Shown here piece after piece: positions 1 to 9,398 of a stretch of DNA of 64,000 bases; the stretch's first letter is position 1; every line of letters begins with the position of its first letter. Source of the DNA: Vibrio sp. J1-1 (GTDB taxonomy: Bacteria; Pseudomonadota; Gammaproteobacteria; Enterobacterales; Vibrionaceae); NCBI RefSeq assembly GCF_021728395.1, contig NZ_JAKKCM010000007.1, forward strand, positions 17,339-81,338, written 5' to 3'. The notes beneath the pieces are model-generated. The model was given only the letters and a program-made list of their open reading frames with translations, was not told the DNA's origin and ran no database searches. The position numbers were made by a program, and so were the translations under genes.

Positions 1-460
<460 letters not shown>

Positions 461-465
461 TATTG

Positions 466-495
466 AAAAGCCAGCTCATTGAGCTGGCTTTTTTC
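466..495 (+). terminator. Rho-independent terminator of tRNA-Tyr cluster
   Basis: The stem AGCCAGCTC / GAGCTGGCT with a short ATT loop is followed by TTTTTT. It sits directly after the last tRNA-Tyr. Confidence 0.9.
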
Positions 496-852
496 GTTCT
501 GCTCTTCGTTAAGCTACAGACTTATAAACGTTATTTCCCTTCATTAACCTTCTCACTACTCATTCAGATACCGCTACCCCTCAACATAGCAAAAACACGG
601 TAATAGCCGTTATTTATACCCATCTGGCTAATACTAATCGTAGTAAATAACAGGATAAGTTATTGCGCTAGGAGATGGATGGAGAGCAAGGTTTCGATTG
701 CAGCAACGAGTTCATCGAATTGTAAGAGATCTAACGTGGCTATCAACTATGTTAACCAGCAAGAACAATGAGAGAAGTACAGGTATAGGTATCATTACAG
801 GTATTGGTATAACAGCCCTACTAACCTAGATTTAATGATAACTTTAAGGCAC
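496..852. other. Intergenic stretch without a recognisable gene
   Basis: No ORF with a plausible start and ribosome site was seen on either strand. Around 780-815 there is a short run of GGTAT-type repeats of no clear meaning. Confidence 0.6.
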
Positions 853-880
853 AAAAAATCCCGCATGAAAGCGGGATTTT
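853..880 (-). terminator. Terminator of the Tim44-like gene
   Basis: Read on the minus strand, AATCCCGC / GCGGGATT forms a stem around a short loop and is followed by TTTTTTG. It lies about 30 bases beyond the stop codon of the gene at 910-1785. Confidence 0.85.
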
Positions 881-909
881 ATTAACACTGAAATGAACGC
901 TGTTGAAGA

Positions 910-1785
910 CTAACCTTGTATACCAACAATCAGCCAAGGTGCGTTAGGTACCGTTAGGTCACGTTCAAGGTGCCAGATATCAGTGATATCTTCTTCGATA
1001 CCTTCGACAGCATCGCGGTAACGACCACTAAACTGCAAGCTAAGCTCTGCTTTGTTTGCGTTGTGATCCGCACGAACAATCTCTGCATCAACGTACATGA
1101 CATCCGTGTGTTGCTCGCCATCAAGTTTCGCGCGCTCTGCTTTTAGATCATCAAGTAAGCTCGGAGAAACATATTCTTCAATCGTTTCTAGCTGGTTGTG
1201 GTTCCATGCACCCTGTAGGATTCTGTAGTGTTCACGAGCACCATTAACAAATCCTGCCTGGTCAAAGCCCGGTGGAAAGTTATGTGGGACATCAGCTTGC
1301 GCACCGAAGCCACCAAAACCACCAGCATTTACGTTTGGCTGCTGCTCAAAGTTTTGGGTGTTCGGTTGTTCGAACTTTGAGCTGTTACCACCAAATGCAG
1401 GCTGCTGACGATGCTGATTCATACTGCCTTGCTTCGCCCCTAACATACCTCGCATCAGTTTAAAGATGAGGAAGGCAATCAAGCCAATAATAAGGATATC
1501 CATAAATTGGATCCCTTCAAAAGCACCACCAAAGAATGCTGCCAGAAGGCCACCAGCTAAAAGACCTCCGAGTAAACCACCCATTAAGCCTTTCTTACTT
1601 GAAGACTTGGCGGTTTGATCTTTACTTACAGTACTCGTGTTTGTTGTTTGCTTCTGTGTCGGCGCAGGTGCAGTCTTGTAGCTCTTTCCAAAAGACTTAC
1701 CACCACCAAACTTTTTCGCTTCTGCAATAGGTGTTACAGCGACGGTGAACATTAGCAGAGCAACAATCGAAAATATGCGTTTCAT
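910..1785 (-). CDS. Tim44-like domain membrane protein
   Basis: 291 aa. Residues 1-23 are a signal peptide or signal anchor ending in AEA. A Lys/Gly/Ser/Gln-rich linker follows, with phage-shock-like glycine stretches (KKGLMGGLLGGLLAGG, about 64-79). A second hydrophobic segment covers about 80-112 (FMDILIIGLIAFLIFKLM). The C-terminal third (about 175-291) has the Tim44-like/TIM44-related fold pattern (ILQGAWNHNQLETIEEYVSPSLLDDL and DIWHLERDL). The family is membrane-anchored and of unclear role in bacteria. Only the family assignment is firm; substrate and partners are unknown. A 38-codon ORF ends 8 bases upstream of its start. Confidence 0.85.
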   Translation of the reverse strand: MKRIFSIVALLMFTVAVTPIAEAKKFGGGKSFGKSYKTAPAPTQKQTTNTSTVSKDQTAKSSSKKGLMGGLLGGLLAGGLLAAFFGGAFEGIQFMDILIIGLIAFLIFKLMRGMLGAKQGSMNQHRQQPAFGGNSSKFEQPNTQNFEQQPNVNAGGFGGFGAQADVPHNFPPGFDQAGFVNGAREHYRILQGAWNHNQLETIEEYVSPSLLDDLKAERAKLDGEQHTDVMYVDAEIVRADHNANKAELSLQFSGRYRDAVEGIEEDITDIWHLERDLTVPNAPWLIVGIQG

Positions 1786-1793
1786 CGTTATCC

Positions 1794-1910
1794 TTACAAT
1801 TGACGAAAGTTATCCAAGAATGTGCCGAGCTGAACCATCATTTCTAGTGTTTCAGATATTGGCACGTCAAAGATGAATGTTGAATCATCATACTCCGTAT
1901 GCATGCTCAT
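1794..1910 (-). CDS. Possible 38-aa small ORF upstream of the Tim44-like gene
   Basis: An ATG at 1910 opens a 38-codon frame (starting MSMHTEYDDSTF, ending FLDNFRQL) that stops 8 bases before the start of the Tim44-like gene. That spacing would suit translational coupling. The peptide is acidic with no membrane segment. I do not recognise it and the ribosome site is poor, so it may be only a leader sequence. Confidence 0.35.
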   Translation of the reverse strand: MSMHTEYDDSTFIFDVPISETLEMMVQLGTFLDNFRQL

Positions 1911-2070
1911 TAAAACAACCTAACCCGTCTGACATGTATCAGAATATTGCCAAAGTTACACTCGCAGATCATTTGTTATGCAAGTATCAGTAACAACAGA
2001 CAAATCCACCTCTCGTTATGCTCAATTGACTACAGGATTTATTGACGGTGAATAACTAGCCGACTATCAT

Positions 2071-2087
2071 ATTGAACAATGTTCAAT
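2071..2087. promoter_or_regulatory. Palindromic operator upstream of the TetR gene
   Basis: ATTGAACAATGTTCAAT is an almost perfect inverted repeat with half-site TTGAACA. It lies 15 bases before the start codon of the TetR-family gene. Position and symmetry fit autoregulation. Related half-sites recur at 4604-4642. Confidence 0.65.
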
Positions 2088-2102
2088 AAAGCAGTTTGAA
2101 GT

Positions 2103-2696
2103 ATGGCGCGCAGAAACGATCACACCAGAGAAGAGTTAATAAACCTGACCTTAGCAACCGTTAAAGATTTTTTAGAAGAGAACTCCTATCACGAGCTTAG
2201 TCTTCGTAAGATCGCTAACATGATCGGTTATGTGCCAAGTACATTAGTTAACATTTTCGGTAACTATAACTTACTTCTTCTACATGCTGTTGCTCAGACT
2301 CTGGATGAGTTATCACAGGAGTCAAGAAAAGCCACAAGTGGTTGTAAAGACGCAAACGAAGCACTGTTTGAACTCGCCTATTGTTACCACGACTTTGCCC
2401 TTAAGCATCCTTACCGCTGGCAGCTAGTCTTTGAGCATAATATGAACGGCGCAGAACTCCCTGAATGGCAAGCAAAACGCATTGATGATATGACGGGTAT
2501 ATTAGAATCACTTCTCGCGGAAATTGCGCCTCACCGCACAGACTCTGAAGTCATTCAGGCCAGTCGCGTGTTATGGTCTGGCGTACATGGGATAACCTTA
2601 CTCAGCGTCGATGATAAATTTTTCTCTAGTGAACCAGTAGACGGTAAAGTGTTAATTAGTAACCTGCTATCTAACTACCTTAATAACTGGTCATAA
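2103..2696 (+). CDS. TetR-family transcriptional regulator
   Basis: 197 aa. The N-terminal helix-turn-helix (about 8-55, LSLRKIANMIGYVPSTLVNIFGNYNLLLLHAV) has the TetR pattern, with 'YVPSTLVNIFGNYNLLL' in the usual recognition-helix position. The C-terminal part contains YCHDFALKHPYRWQLVFEH and VLWSGVHGITLLS, which resemble the WHG-type TetR C-terminal domain (TetR_C_33). It is followed after 10 bases by the transporter-acyltransferase gene, so the two form an operon. The palindrome at 2071 and similar ones beyond the next gene are likely its operators. The ligand is unknown; a lipid or fatty acyl molecule is an inference from the neighbour. Confidence 0.88.
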   Translation: MARRNDHTREELINLTLATVKDFLEENSYHELSLRKIANMIGYVPSTLVNIFGNYNLLLLHAVAQTLDELSQESRKATSGCKDANEALFELAYCYHDFALKHPYRWQLVFEHNMNGAELPEWQAKRIDDMTGILESLLAEIAPHRTDSEVIQASRVLWSGVHGITLLSVDDKFFSSEPVDGKVLISNLLSNYLNNWS

Positions 2697-2706
2697 AGGA
2701 TTCGAC

Positions 2707-4581
2707 ATGTCATCGGACAGACATCCCTCCTTACTTAGACAAAGAAAGTTCCTGCCTTATTTTATTACTCAGTTTTTCGGCGCTTTCAATGACAACATTT
2801 TTAAGAACGTTTTACTGCTTTTTGTCGCCTTTGCTGGTGCCGGAGCATTGCCTATCTCCAGTAACCTGTTCATCAACTTAGCTGCAGGTTTGTTCATTCT
2901 TCCTTTCTTCTTGTTTTCTGCCTCAGCGGGTGTATTAGCTGACAAGTACGAGAAATCCTGGTTTATCCGCAAGGTAAAGTTATTCGAAATCGCGATCATG
3001 GTGTTGGGCGCTGTTGGCTTTATCACAGAAAGTTACGGCGTATTGTTACTGCTGCTGTTTTTGATGGGCACACAATCCGCGTTCTTTGGTCCGGTAAAGT
3101 ACGCTCTTCTACCACAAAATCTAGATGAAAAAGAATTGGTGCCCGGTAACGCATTGGTCGAAGCTGGCACCTTTATTGCGATTCTGATTGGGACACTTGG
3201 CGCTGGTATTATTGCTTCCTCCGAAAATGCAAAATACATAGCGGCTTTCTGTGTAGTGGTATTTGCGCTGCTGGGCTATTTATCAAGTTGCTTTATTCCA
3301 TTTTCAGCGGCAAGTGCGCCGAACCTGACCTTTCGTTGGCAGCCATACAAACAAACCAAACGCACTCTCTCAATCTGTAAGTCTGATCGGGTAGTCTTTC
3401 AATGTATTATGGCGATCAGCTGGTTCTGGTTCTTAGGTGCTGCTTATCTGACCCAGTTTCCAAACTTCACTAAAGTGTATCTAAACGGGACAGAGAGTGC
3501 GGTTTCCTTCTTACTTGCCCTATTCTCTATTGGTATTGCGTTTGGTTCACTGGTTTGTAACTGGATCTCCAACCATCGAATCGAAGTCGGTATCGTGCCG
3601 ATTGGTGCACTTGGCATCACGATATTCGGTTATTTAATGGCAACCTCGATTCCAGGTGACCTACCTCAATTTCAGAACTTTAGCGAGTTCATCACCTTTC
3701 AGGGTTACTGGCCACTGTTTTTCTATTTATTGATGATTGGCGCATCAGGCGGGTTATTCATTGTTCCGCTTTACGCTTTAATGCAGCACAGAGCGAAAGA
3801 AACCGAACGTGCACAAGTCATCGCCGGGCTCAATATCTTTAACTCATTCTTTATGGTTGGCAGTGCCGTGTTAGGCATCGTCTGCTTGAGCGTACTTGAA
3901 ATGACGATTCCCCAGTTGTTTGCGTTACTTGCAGCGCTCAACTTCCTCGTCGCTGTGTACCTATTTATGCAGGTGCCCATCTTCGTCGTGCGTTTTATCG
4001 TTTGGATGCTGACTCATACGATCTATCGGGTCAAACACAAGAACCTGCATCATTTGCCAGAAAGTGGTGGCGCACTGATCGTATGTAATCACGTCAGTTA
4101 TATGGATGCGCTGCTGTTGAGTGCGGTATGTCCTCGTTTAATTCGCTTTGTCATGGAAGAAGATTACGCCAACCTACCTCCTGTCCGAGGCTTTTTACGT
4201 CGGGCAGGCGTTATCCCAATTTCCGCAAACAGCAGACAATCTATACGACGAGCATTTAGCGAGGTAGAAAACGCCTTATCTGAAGGCCATATCGTGTGTA
4301 TCTTCCCTGAAGGCAAACTGACCTCTGATGGTGAAATACAAGAGTTTATGCGCGGTATTGATATTATTTTGCGTCGTAGCCCTGTACCAGTCATCCCTGT
4401 CGCACTAAAAGGACTGTGGGGTAGCTACTTTAGCCGATGCAAAGGGCGAGCCTGTAAAGGGCTTCCAACCAGGTTCTGGTCAAAACTGGAAATAGAAGCG
4501 GGCTCACCAGTTCAGCCAAGCGATGCAACAGCTCAATTTATGTTTGAGAAGGTGCGAGAACTGCGCGGTGATTGGCGCTGA
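2707..4581 (+). CDS. MFS lysophospholipid transporter fused to a PlsC-type acyltransferase
   Basis: 624 aa. The N-terminal ~420 residues are an MFS transporter resembling LplT (FLPYFITQFFGAFNDNIFKNVLLLF at the start, then about 12 hydrophobic segments). Residues ~440-624 are a glycerolipid acyltransferase with the catalytic NHVSYMD (HX4D) and the FPEGKLT motif. The design matches the LplT-Aas pathway, which re-imports and re-acylates lysophospholipids at the inner membrane. The third part of the longer fusions, the AMP-binding acyl-ACP synthetase domain, is absent, so acyl donors must be activated elsewhere. It is co-transcribed with the TetR gene 10 bases upstream. Confidence 0.88.
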   Translation: MSSDRHPSLLRQRKFLPYFITQFFGAFNDNIFKNVLLLFVAFAGAGALPISSNLFINLAAGLFILPFFLFSASAGVLADKYEKSWFIRKVKLFEIAIMVLGAVGFITESYGVLLLLLFLMGTQSAFFGPVKYALLPQNLDEKELVPGNALVEAGTFIAILIGTLGAGIIASSENAKYIAAFCVVVFALLGYLSSCFIPFSAASAPNLTFRWQPYKQTKRTLSICKSDRVVFQCIMAISWFWFLGAAYLTQFPNFTKVYLNGTESAVSFLLALFSIGIAFGSLVCNWISNHRIEVGIVPIGALGITIFGYLMATSIPGDLPQFQNFSEFITFQGYWPLFFYLLMIGASGGLFIVPLYALMQHRAKETERAQVIAGLNIFNSFFMVGSAVLGIVCLSVLEMTIPQLFALLAALNFLVAVYLFMQVPIFVVRFIVWMLTHTIYRVKHKNLHHLPESGGALIVCNHVSYMDALLLSAVCPRLIRFVMEEDYANLPPVRGFLRRAGVIPISANSRQSIRRAFSEVENALSEGHIVCIFPEGKLTSDGEIQEFMRGIDIILRRSPVPVIPVALKGLWGSYFSRCKGRACKGLPTRFWSKLEIEAGSPVQPSDATAQFMFEKVRELRGDWR

Positions 4582-4603
4582 TAAGTCTCGTTAAATCTCT
4601 CCA

Positions 4604-4642
4604 TTTGAACACGTGTTTAGAATAACTGAACATGTGTTCAAA
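4604..4642. promoter_or_regulatory. Two near-palindromic sites upstream of the YeiH-type gene
   Basis: TTTGAACACGTGTTTA and TGAACATGTGTTCAAA lie about two helical turns apart. Both share the half-site TGAACA with the palindrome at 2071. They sit after the acyltransferase gene and about 75-110 bases before the permease gene, so the TetR-family regulator may also control that gene. This is inference from sequence similarity. Confidence 0.5.
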
Positions 4643-4713
4643 TCATTAAGACAAACTGACCATAAGCAATGCGATATACTCACTCTTTCACAAACGACAA
4701 CGAATAATAAACT

Positions 4714-5646
4714 TTGAATAAAAAGTATCTTCTTTTTGGATTGGCGCTGCTATTTTGCCTTACCCCTTTGGTATCCTCGCCTATCGCGCTGGTTATTGGC
4801 TTTTTACTCGCTAGCTTTGGTTTTGTACCAAGCGAACTGCCGATCGCCTCTTTCACCAAGAAACTACTGTCTTATTCCATTATCGGTTTAGGGTTTGGCA
4901 TTAATTTCGAGCAGGCCCTAGCCGTTACGTCAGATGGCATCGGTCTTATCATCGCAACCATTCTCGGTACATTGGTGATCGGTTCACTCATCGCCAAAGC
5001 CATAAAACTTGAGACAACTACAGCGTATTTAATTTCTTCCGGCACTGCCATTTGTGGTGGCAGCGCTATCGCAGCCGTTGCCCCCGCGATTAGAGCCAAA
5101 GATGAACAGATTGGTTTGGCACTGGCAACCGTCTTCGTCCTGAACTCAGTCGCCCTGTTCGTATTCCCCGTAATTGGCCATGCACTTGAGTTAGACCAAC
5201 ATACGTTTGGAACATGGGCAGCGATTGCCATTCACGATACCTCTTCTGTGGTGGGCGCGGCCTCGGCCTATGGTGAAGAAGCACTGACCACAGCAACGAC
5301 CCTCAAATTATCTCGCGCGCTTTGGATCATCCCGGTTGCATTAATTAGTGCTGTCATTTTCTCCCGAGGTAATGGAGAAGATGGCTCAAGTAAGATAGCG
5401 ATTCCTTACTTTATCTTTTGGTATTGCACAGCCATAGCGTTCAGTGACTTTGTACCTCAATTCGAGATGCTCTATCACGGTATCTTTACGGTTGCCAAGC
5501 AGGCACTGGTGGTGTGTTTATTCTTGATAGGATGCAGTATTTCCGTTTCCAAGCTAAAGTCTGCGGGTGCTAAGCCATTGCTGTTTGGCGTAAGCTTGTG
5601 GGTGTTGATTTCAGTATCATCACTGACATGGTTGATTGTTCACTGA
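4714..5646 (+). CDS. YeiH/UPF0324 family putative membrane exporter
   Basis: 310 aa, nearly all hydrophobic, with about 9-10 membrane segments. It carries YeiH-family signatures: the [12 protein letters not shown]-like segment, [19 protein letters not shown] (about 108-127) and [23 protein letters not shown] (about 169-192). The family is annotated as a putative sulfate exporter on weak evidence. The start is TTG with no strong ribosome site; no better in-frame start is obvious. The preceding palindromes suggest regulation by the nearby TetR protein. Confidence 0.82.
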   Translation: MNKKYLLFGLALLFCLTPLVSSPIALVIGFLLASFGFVPSELPIASFTKKLLSYSIIGLGFGINFEQALAVTSDGIGLIIATILGTLVIGSLIAKAIKLETTTAYLISSGTAICGGSAIAAVAPAIRAKDEQIGLALATVFVLNSVALFVFPVIGHALELDQHTFGTWAAIAIHDTSSVVGAASAYGEEALTTATTLKLSRALWIIPVALISAVIFSRGNGEDGSSKIAIPYFIFWYCTAIAFSDFVPQFEMLYHGIFTVAKQALVVCLFLIGCSISVSKLKSAGAKPLLFGVSLWVLISVSSLTWLIVH

Positions 5647-5671
5647 GCCAATAAATCGTAGAAAGTATCAA

Positions 5672-5851
5672 TCAAACGCTTTGTGACCTGGTTCCGTCTG
5701 ACACACGATCACTTTGTTGCTTGTGAATAAAAACTAAAGCGATCGCGATGAGAAAGGCCGTCAATTCAGCTAGAGAACGAGCTAACCCTTCACTGTTTAG
5801 CGAAATGCCTATTTGTAGCAGAACTGCCACAATTAACACAGCCTTGACCAT
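5672..5851 (-). CDS. Small two-helix membrane protein, unknown
   Basis: 59 aa from an ATG at 5851, with an AAGG ribosome site about 8 bases upstream. Residues 2-18 (VKAVLIVAVLLQIGISL) and ~32-43 (AFLIAIALVFIH) are hydrophobic, with an amphipathic link (SEGLARSLAEL) and a charged polar tail (KQQSDRVSDGTRSQSV). It looks like a genuine small inner-membrane protein. I do not recognise the family. Confidence 0.55.
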   Translation of the reverse strand: MVKAVLIVAVLLQIGISLNSEGLARSLAELTAFLIAIALVFIHKQQSDRVSDGTRSQSV

Positions 5852-5974
5852 ACTGAACCTTATGCTTTTATTCCCTAGAATGAAGCATAATTATGATTCA
5901 GTGTTATAAGGATACGAAATTCCCTTTACGACTAACACATAGCAAAATTGACTAACCCTACTTGGGGAGAATGG

Positions 5975-7408
5975 TCAATTCCCCTGCAGCCACTCTTTCA
6001 CCGCTTTACGAGATACCTTTATTCCACCCTCTAATAACGTCTTCGGCATTGAGTAATATGCGATCGGCCACTTGAACTTCTCAAGTTTGGCCTGCAAGAA
6101 ATGTTCGTAATATTCTGAACTCATCAACTCGTCAGTCTGAATAACGGCAACAGGTCGTTGACCAAACTCCGTATCTTCGACCGGCACCACAATACTTTGT
6201 ACCACACTCTCAATCTGGTTTAGCACCGCTTCTATCTCTTCACAGTGAACATTCTCACCTCCGGAGATAAACTGATTATCAACCCGACCAATAATCTTCA
6301 GCTCATTGCCCTGCCATTTTCCCAAATCTTTGCTGTCAAACCAGCCTGATTCGTCAACCAGCGGCGTAATGTCACCTTGAAAAAAGTATCCAGATGCTAA
6401 CGTTTGACCACCGATAAAGATACGGCTATCAACTAACTTAATGTCGCGATTTTTGAGTACGTGGCCTGCATTGCTGGTTTTGTCGATTTGCTTTGCCGTC
6501 ACAGTAGATGCGGCTTCTGTCAAACCATAACCCAGCCAGGTTTCAATCCCCTGACCTGCTGCACGCAGTGCTAACTCATGATCGACATGGCTCCCTCCCA
6601 ACAAGACATGGGACAAAGACGACTCGACCTTATCATCCAATAATCGTTTAAGTTGTGTCGGCACTAGTGAGGCATGAGAGACACCTAAAATATCCTGTAA
6701 AAGATGACCACCGCCAACCTTCAGAGTTGCACCAGCAAACAACCAACGATACACAATCGCCAGCCCAGAAACGTGATAGAGAGGCAGTGACAACAACCAA
6801 GTATCCTGCTGAGTGAACTTAAATTCACTCAACAAGCCTTGTGCTGAGGCGTAATGTTGTCGATGAGTATGCACCACGGCTTTAGGCACGCCTGTTGAGC
6901 CAGAAGTGAAGACAATCGATGCCGCATTGTCATGGTTATAGTCACTCTCTTGCTTGGCGTTTATGTGTTGCGATGTATTCTTTGGACAAGTAAGTAGTGT
7001 GCCGTTCAGAGCGGTTTGATCTTGTTTAGAATAAGAGGCGAACACCTCTTCGGTAAACCACATGAAACGCGGCAGTTTTGGCTTGTACAAAGTGTGCAAC
7101 TTGCCGTTAAGAGCCTCAAACGGCTGTGGCATAGTTAATGCCGCAATAGCGCCTATCTGCTGCGCCGCCAGATATATCAACACCGTCTCAGTTTGATTCT
7201 TACCGACGAGCGTAACAACACATCCGCACCCTACTCCTTGCTCCCGCAAATAGTGAGCATAATGTTCAATACGGGATTCAAGCTGCTTCCAGCTAAAGGA
7301 TTCTTCTGGTGTCTCTAGCGCAATCGAAAAAGGGCTCGTCTGAGCCCAGTAATTCCAAGGTGCAATCGCGCTATTTTCTGGAGCGAATGGCTCTACGCTG
7401 ATTGCCAC
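5975..7408 (-). CDS. menE: o-succinylbenzoate-CoA ligase
   Basis: 477 aa, ANL superfamily. It activates o-succinylbenzoate to its CoA thioester in menaquinone synthesis. The P-loop IVFTSGSTGVPKAVVHTH is at about 164-181. The adenylate-binding YGLTEAAS, the hinge DSKDLGKWQGNELKIIGR with aspartate, and SGGENVHCEEIE follow in the usual order, with the C-terminal lysine in GGIKVSRK. Its start overlaps the end of menC by 16 bases. It is the last gene of the menFDHBCE operon. Confidence 0.95.
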   Translation of the reverse strand: MAISVEPFAPENSAIAPWNYWAQTSPFSIALETPEESFSWKQLESRIEHYAHYLREQGVGCGCVVTLVGKNQTETVLIYLAAQQIGAIAALTMPQPFEALNGKLHTLYKPKLPRFMWFTEEVFASYSKQDQTALNGTLLTCPKNTSQHINAKQESDYNHDNAASIVFTSGSTGVPKAVVHTHRQHYASAQGLLSEFKFTQQDTWLLSLPLYHVSGLAIVYRWLFAGATLKVGGGHLLQDILGVSHASLVPTQLKRLLDDKVESSLSHVLLGGSHVDHELALRAAGQGIETWLGYGLTEAASTVTAKQIDKTSNAGHVLKNRDIKLVDSRIFIGGQTLASGYFFQGDITPLVDESGWFDSKDLGKWQGNELKIIGRVDNQFISGGENVHCEEIEAVLNQIESVVQSIVVPVEDTEFGQRPVAVIQTDELMSSEYYEHFLQAKLEKFKWPIAYYSMPKTLLEGGIKVSRKAVKEWLQGN

Positions 7409-8382
7409 ACTAACTCCTGCTCAGCGAGAGGGACAATTGGAAGTTCACAATCTGGCCAACCTCGCTCTAACTGTGCTTTAAACAGTCCGATAGTATCTAA
7501 TCCCGGAACTTCATCAGGAAGTTGCCATTTCGCAAAGCGTGCAAGTTGAGTCAGTCCTAAGCTGGATTCTATACTTGAGCTGATTACAGCTTTCATCCCA
7601 AGCGCCTTTGCTTTTTCGATTAACTTAGTACAGAAGCCAACTGAGCCAATCAGCGTCGGCTTAATGATGATTGCCTTTACGCCGGTTAGATCTTCGAGAC
7701 GGAAATCTTCACGACGAGTTGCATCCTGTAGGGTTTCATCCCAAGCGATGGCAATGCCAGTGTTAATAGCGAACGACAGACTGTCACCCGGCGAACGACA
7801 AGGTTCCTCTAAGAACGAGATCCGTTGACGCAACGATGGCGTTACATACTTGGCAAATTGCTGCGCTTTCTCTGGTGTCCACGCTCGATTAGCATCAAGT
7901 CGCAATGTAAGCTGAGGAATGGACTCCAGAAACAGGTTCACCAACATACCATCGCGAATAGGCTCGTAAAGCCCTACTTTGATCTTGGCGACTTTGTCGC
8001 CTTCCATCTCGTTCAATTTTGGAATCAGTTCGTCAGGATCACCAGAGCAAAGAGGTGCTGCTTGATATTGACCATCACGAGGCAACTCTCCCGCCAGTTC
8101 AAGTTGAGCCATTGACAAGCCGAAAGCAACCGACGGCACCATATTGGCATAATTAATCGGCAATCCGGCAACCCAACGCTCAGCCTGGTCCTGAAGCTGT
8201 AAACCCGCCTCATCGCTAGTTTCGTAGCTAAAACCCGCAAGAGGCGCGACTTCACCAAGGCCAACCTGCTCACCATCAGTTAACTCAATAACGTAACCGA
8301 CACGCTCGGTCAATTTGTTATCACGCAGTATTACGCCACTATCCATGGGAAGGCAGTAACGGTAAATTTTCGCTTTACGCAT
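7393..8382 (-). CDS. menC: o-succinylbenzoate synthase
   Basis: 329 aa, enolase superfamily. It dehydrates SHCHC to o-succinylbenzoate. Catalytic features are in order: the KxK pair in VAKIKVGL (about 132-139), LRLDANRAW, FLEEPC and AWDETL for metal binding, then IIIKPTLIGS with the second general-base lysine. Length fits MenC. It overlaps menE and follows menB after a 123-base spacer. Confidence 0.95.
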   Translation of the reverse strand: MRKAKIYRYCLPMDSGVILRDNKLTERVGYVIELTDGEQVGLGEVAPLAGFSYETSDEAGLQLQDQAERWVAGLPINYANMVPSVAFGLSMAQLELAGELPRDGQYQAAPLCSGDPDELIPKLNEMEGDKVAKIKVGLYEPIRDGMLVNLFLESIPQLTLRLDANRAWTPEKAQQFAKYVTPSLRQRISFLEEPCRSPGDSLSFAINTGIAIAWDETLQDATRREDFRLEDLTGVKAIIIKPTLIGSVGFCTKLIEKAKALGMKAVISSSIESSLGLTQLARFAKWQLPDEVPGLDTIGLFKAQLERGWPDCELPIVPLAEQELVWQSA

Positions 8383-8387
8383 AATCC

Positions 8388-8505
8388 TCTCCTACTAGTC
8401 CGTATAACCCAAGCATGCTGAAAAAATCAGCGTCCTCCCTGAGGGCGAGGCTCTTGGGCTCTAAATTCAATTCAGAGGAACACTCTGGCGCCTCTGCGAT
8501 ACGGA
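8388..8505 (-). other. Structured spacer between menB and menC
   Basis: This is the only real gap inside the otherwise overlapping men operon. It contains CAGAG/CTCTG (8473-8487) and CCCTGAGGG-type self-complementary segments plus GC-rich direct repeats. It resembles an intergenic repeat or an RNA processing or stabilising structure. Coding is not evident. Confidence 0.4.
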
Positions 8506-9372
8506 TTAAGGGTTACGAGGGAATTTATCGAAGTCTGGGCGACGCTTCTCGTTAAAGGCGTTGCGACCTTCCTGGCCTTCATCAGTCATGTAGAACATCA
8601 TGGTTGCGTTACCAGCCAGTTCTTGTAAGCCTGCCTGACCATCACAGTCTGCATTCAACGCCGCTTTCAGACAGCGCAGGGCCATTGGGCTGTGCTGAAG
8701 TACTTCACGACACCAGCGAACGGTTTCTTTCTCAATATCTTCCAGAGGCACGACGGTATTCACCAAGCCCATATCTAATGCTTCTTGAGCATTGTAGAAG
8801 CGACACAGGAACCAGATCTCGCGTGCTTTTTTCTGACCGACGATACGAGCCATGTAAGAAGCTCCCCAGCCGCCGTCAAACGAGCCAACTTTCGGGCCAG
8901 TCTGACCAAACTGCGCATTCTCAGCTGCAATGGTCAGGTCACACATCATGTGCAGAACATGACCACCACCGACTGCCCAGCCAGCAACGGAAGCAATGAC
9001 AGGTTTTGGACAGGTACGGATGTCACGTTGGAAATCCAGAACATTTAAATGGTGGGTGCCCTGGTCATCTTTGTAACCGCCGTAATCACCACGGATCTTC
9101 TGGTCACCACCAGAACAGAACGCATCTTCACCCAAACCGGTTAAAATAATCACGCCAACAGCAGAGTCATAACGTGCATCTGCTAATGCATCAATCATCT
9201 CTTTCACTGTTTGAGGGCGGAACGCATTGCGCACTTGTGGACGCGCGATGGTTATTTTTGCGATGCCGTCTACAGACTTGTGATAATGGATATCGTCATA
9301 TTTCTCACTGCAATCTTTCCATTCAACCGGAGCGTAAAGTTCTTCTTCAGAAATGCCTACTGTTTTTGCCAT
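8506..9372 (-). CDS. menB: 1,4-dihydroxy-2-naphthoyl-CoA synthase
   Basis: 288 aa from the ATG at 9372; crotonase fold. It cyclises o-succinylbenzoyl-CoA to DHNA-CoA. Diagnostic segments include [32 protein letters not shown], the oxyanion-hole [11 protein letters not shown], and [22 protein letters not shown] chose 9372 because GGGA lies about 8 bases upstream and the length then matches MenB. The longer GTG start at 9402 would add ten unconserved residues and overlap the menH stop. Confidence 0.95.
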   Translation of the reverse strand: MAKTVGISEEELYAPVEWKDCSEKYDDIHYHKSVDGIAKITIARPQVRNAFRPQTVKEMIDALADARYDSAVGVIILTGLGEDAFCSGGDQKIRGDYGGYKDDQGTHHLNVLDFQRDIRTCPKPVIASVAGWAVGGGHVLHMMCDLTIAAENAQFGQTGPKVGSFDGGWGASYMARIVGQKKAREIWFLCRFYNAQEALDMGLVNTVVPLEDIEKETVRWCREVLQHSPMALRCLKAALNADCDGQAGLQELAGNATMMFYMTDEGQEGRNAFNEKRRPDFDKFPRNP

Positions 9373-9398
9373 GGTGATTCCCATTGTTATCGTTACTC

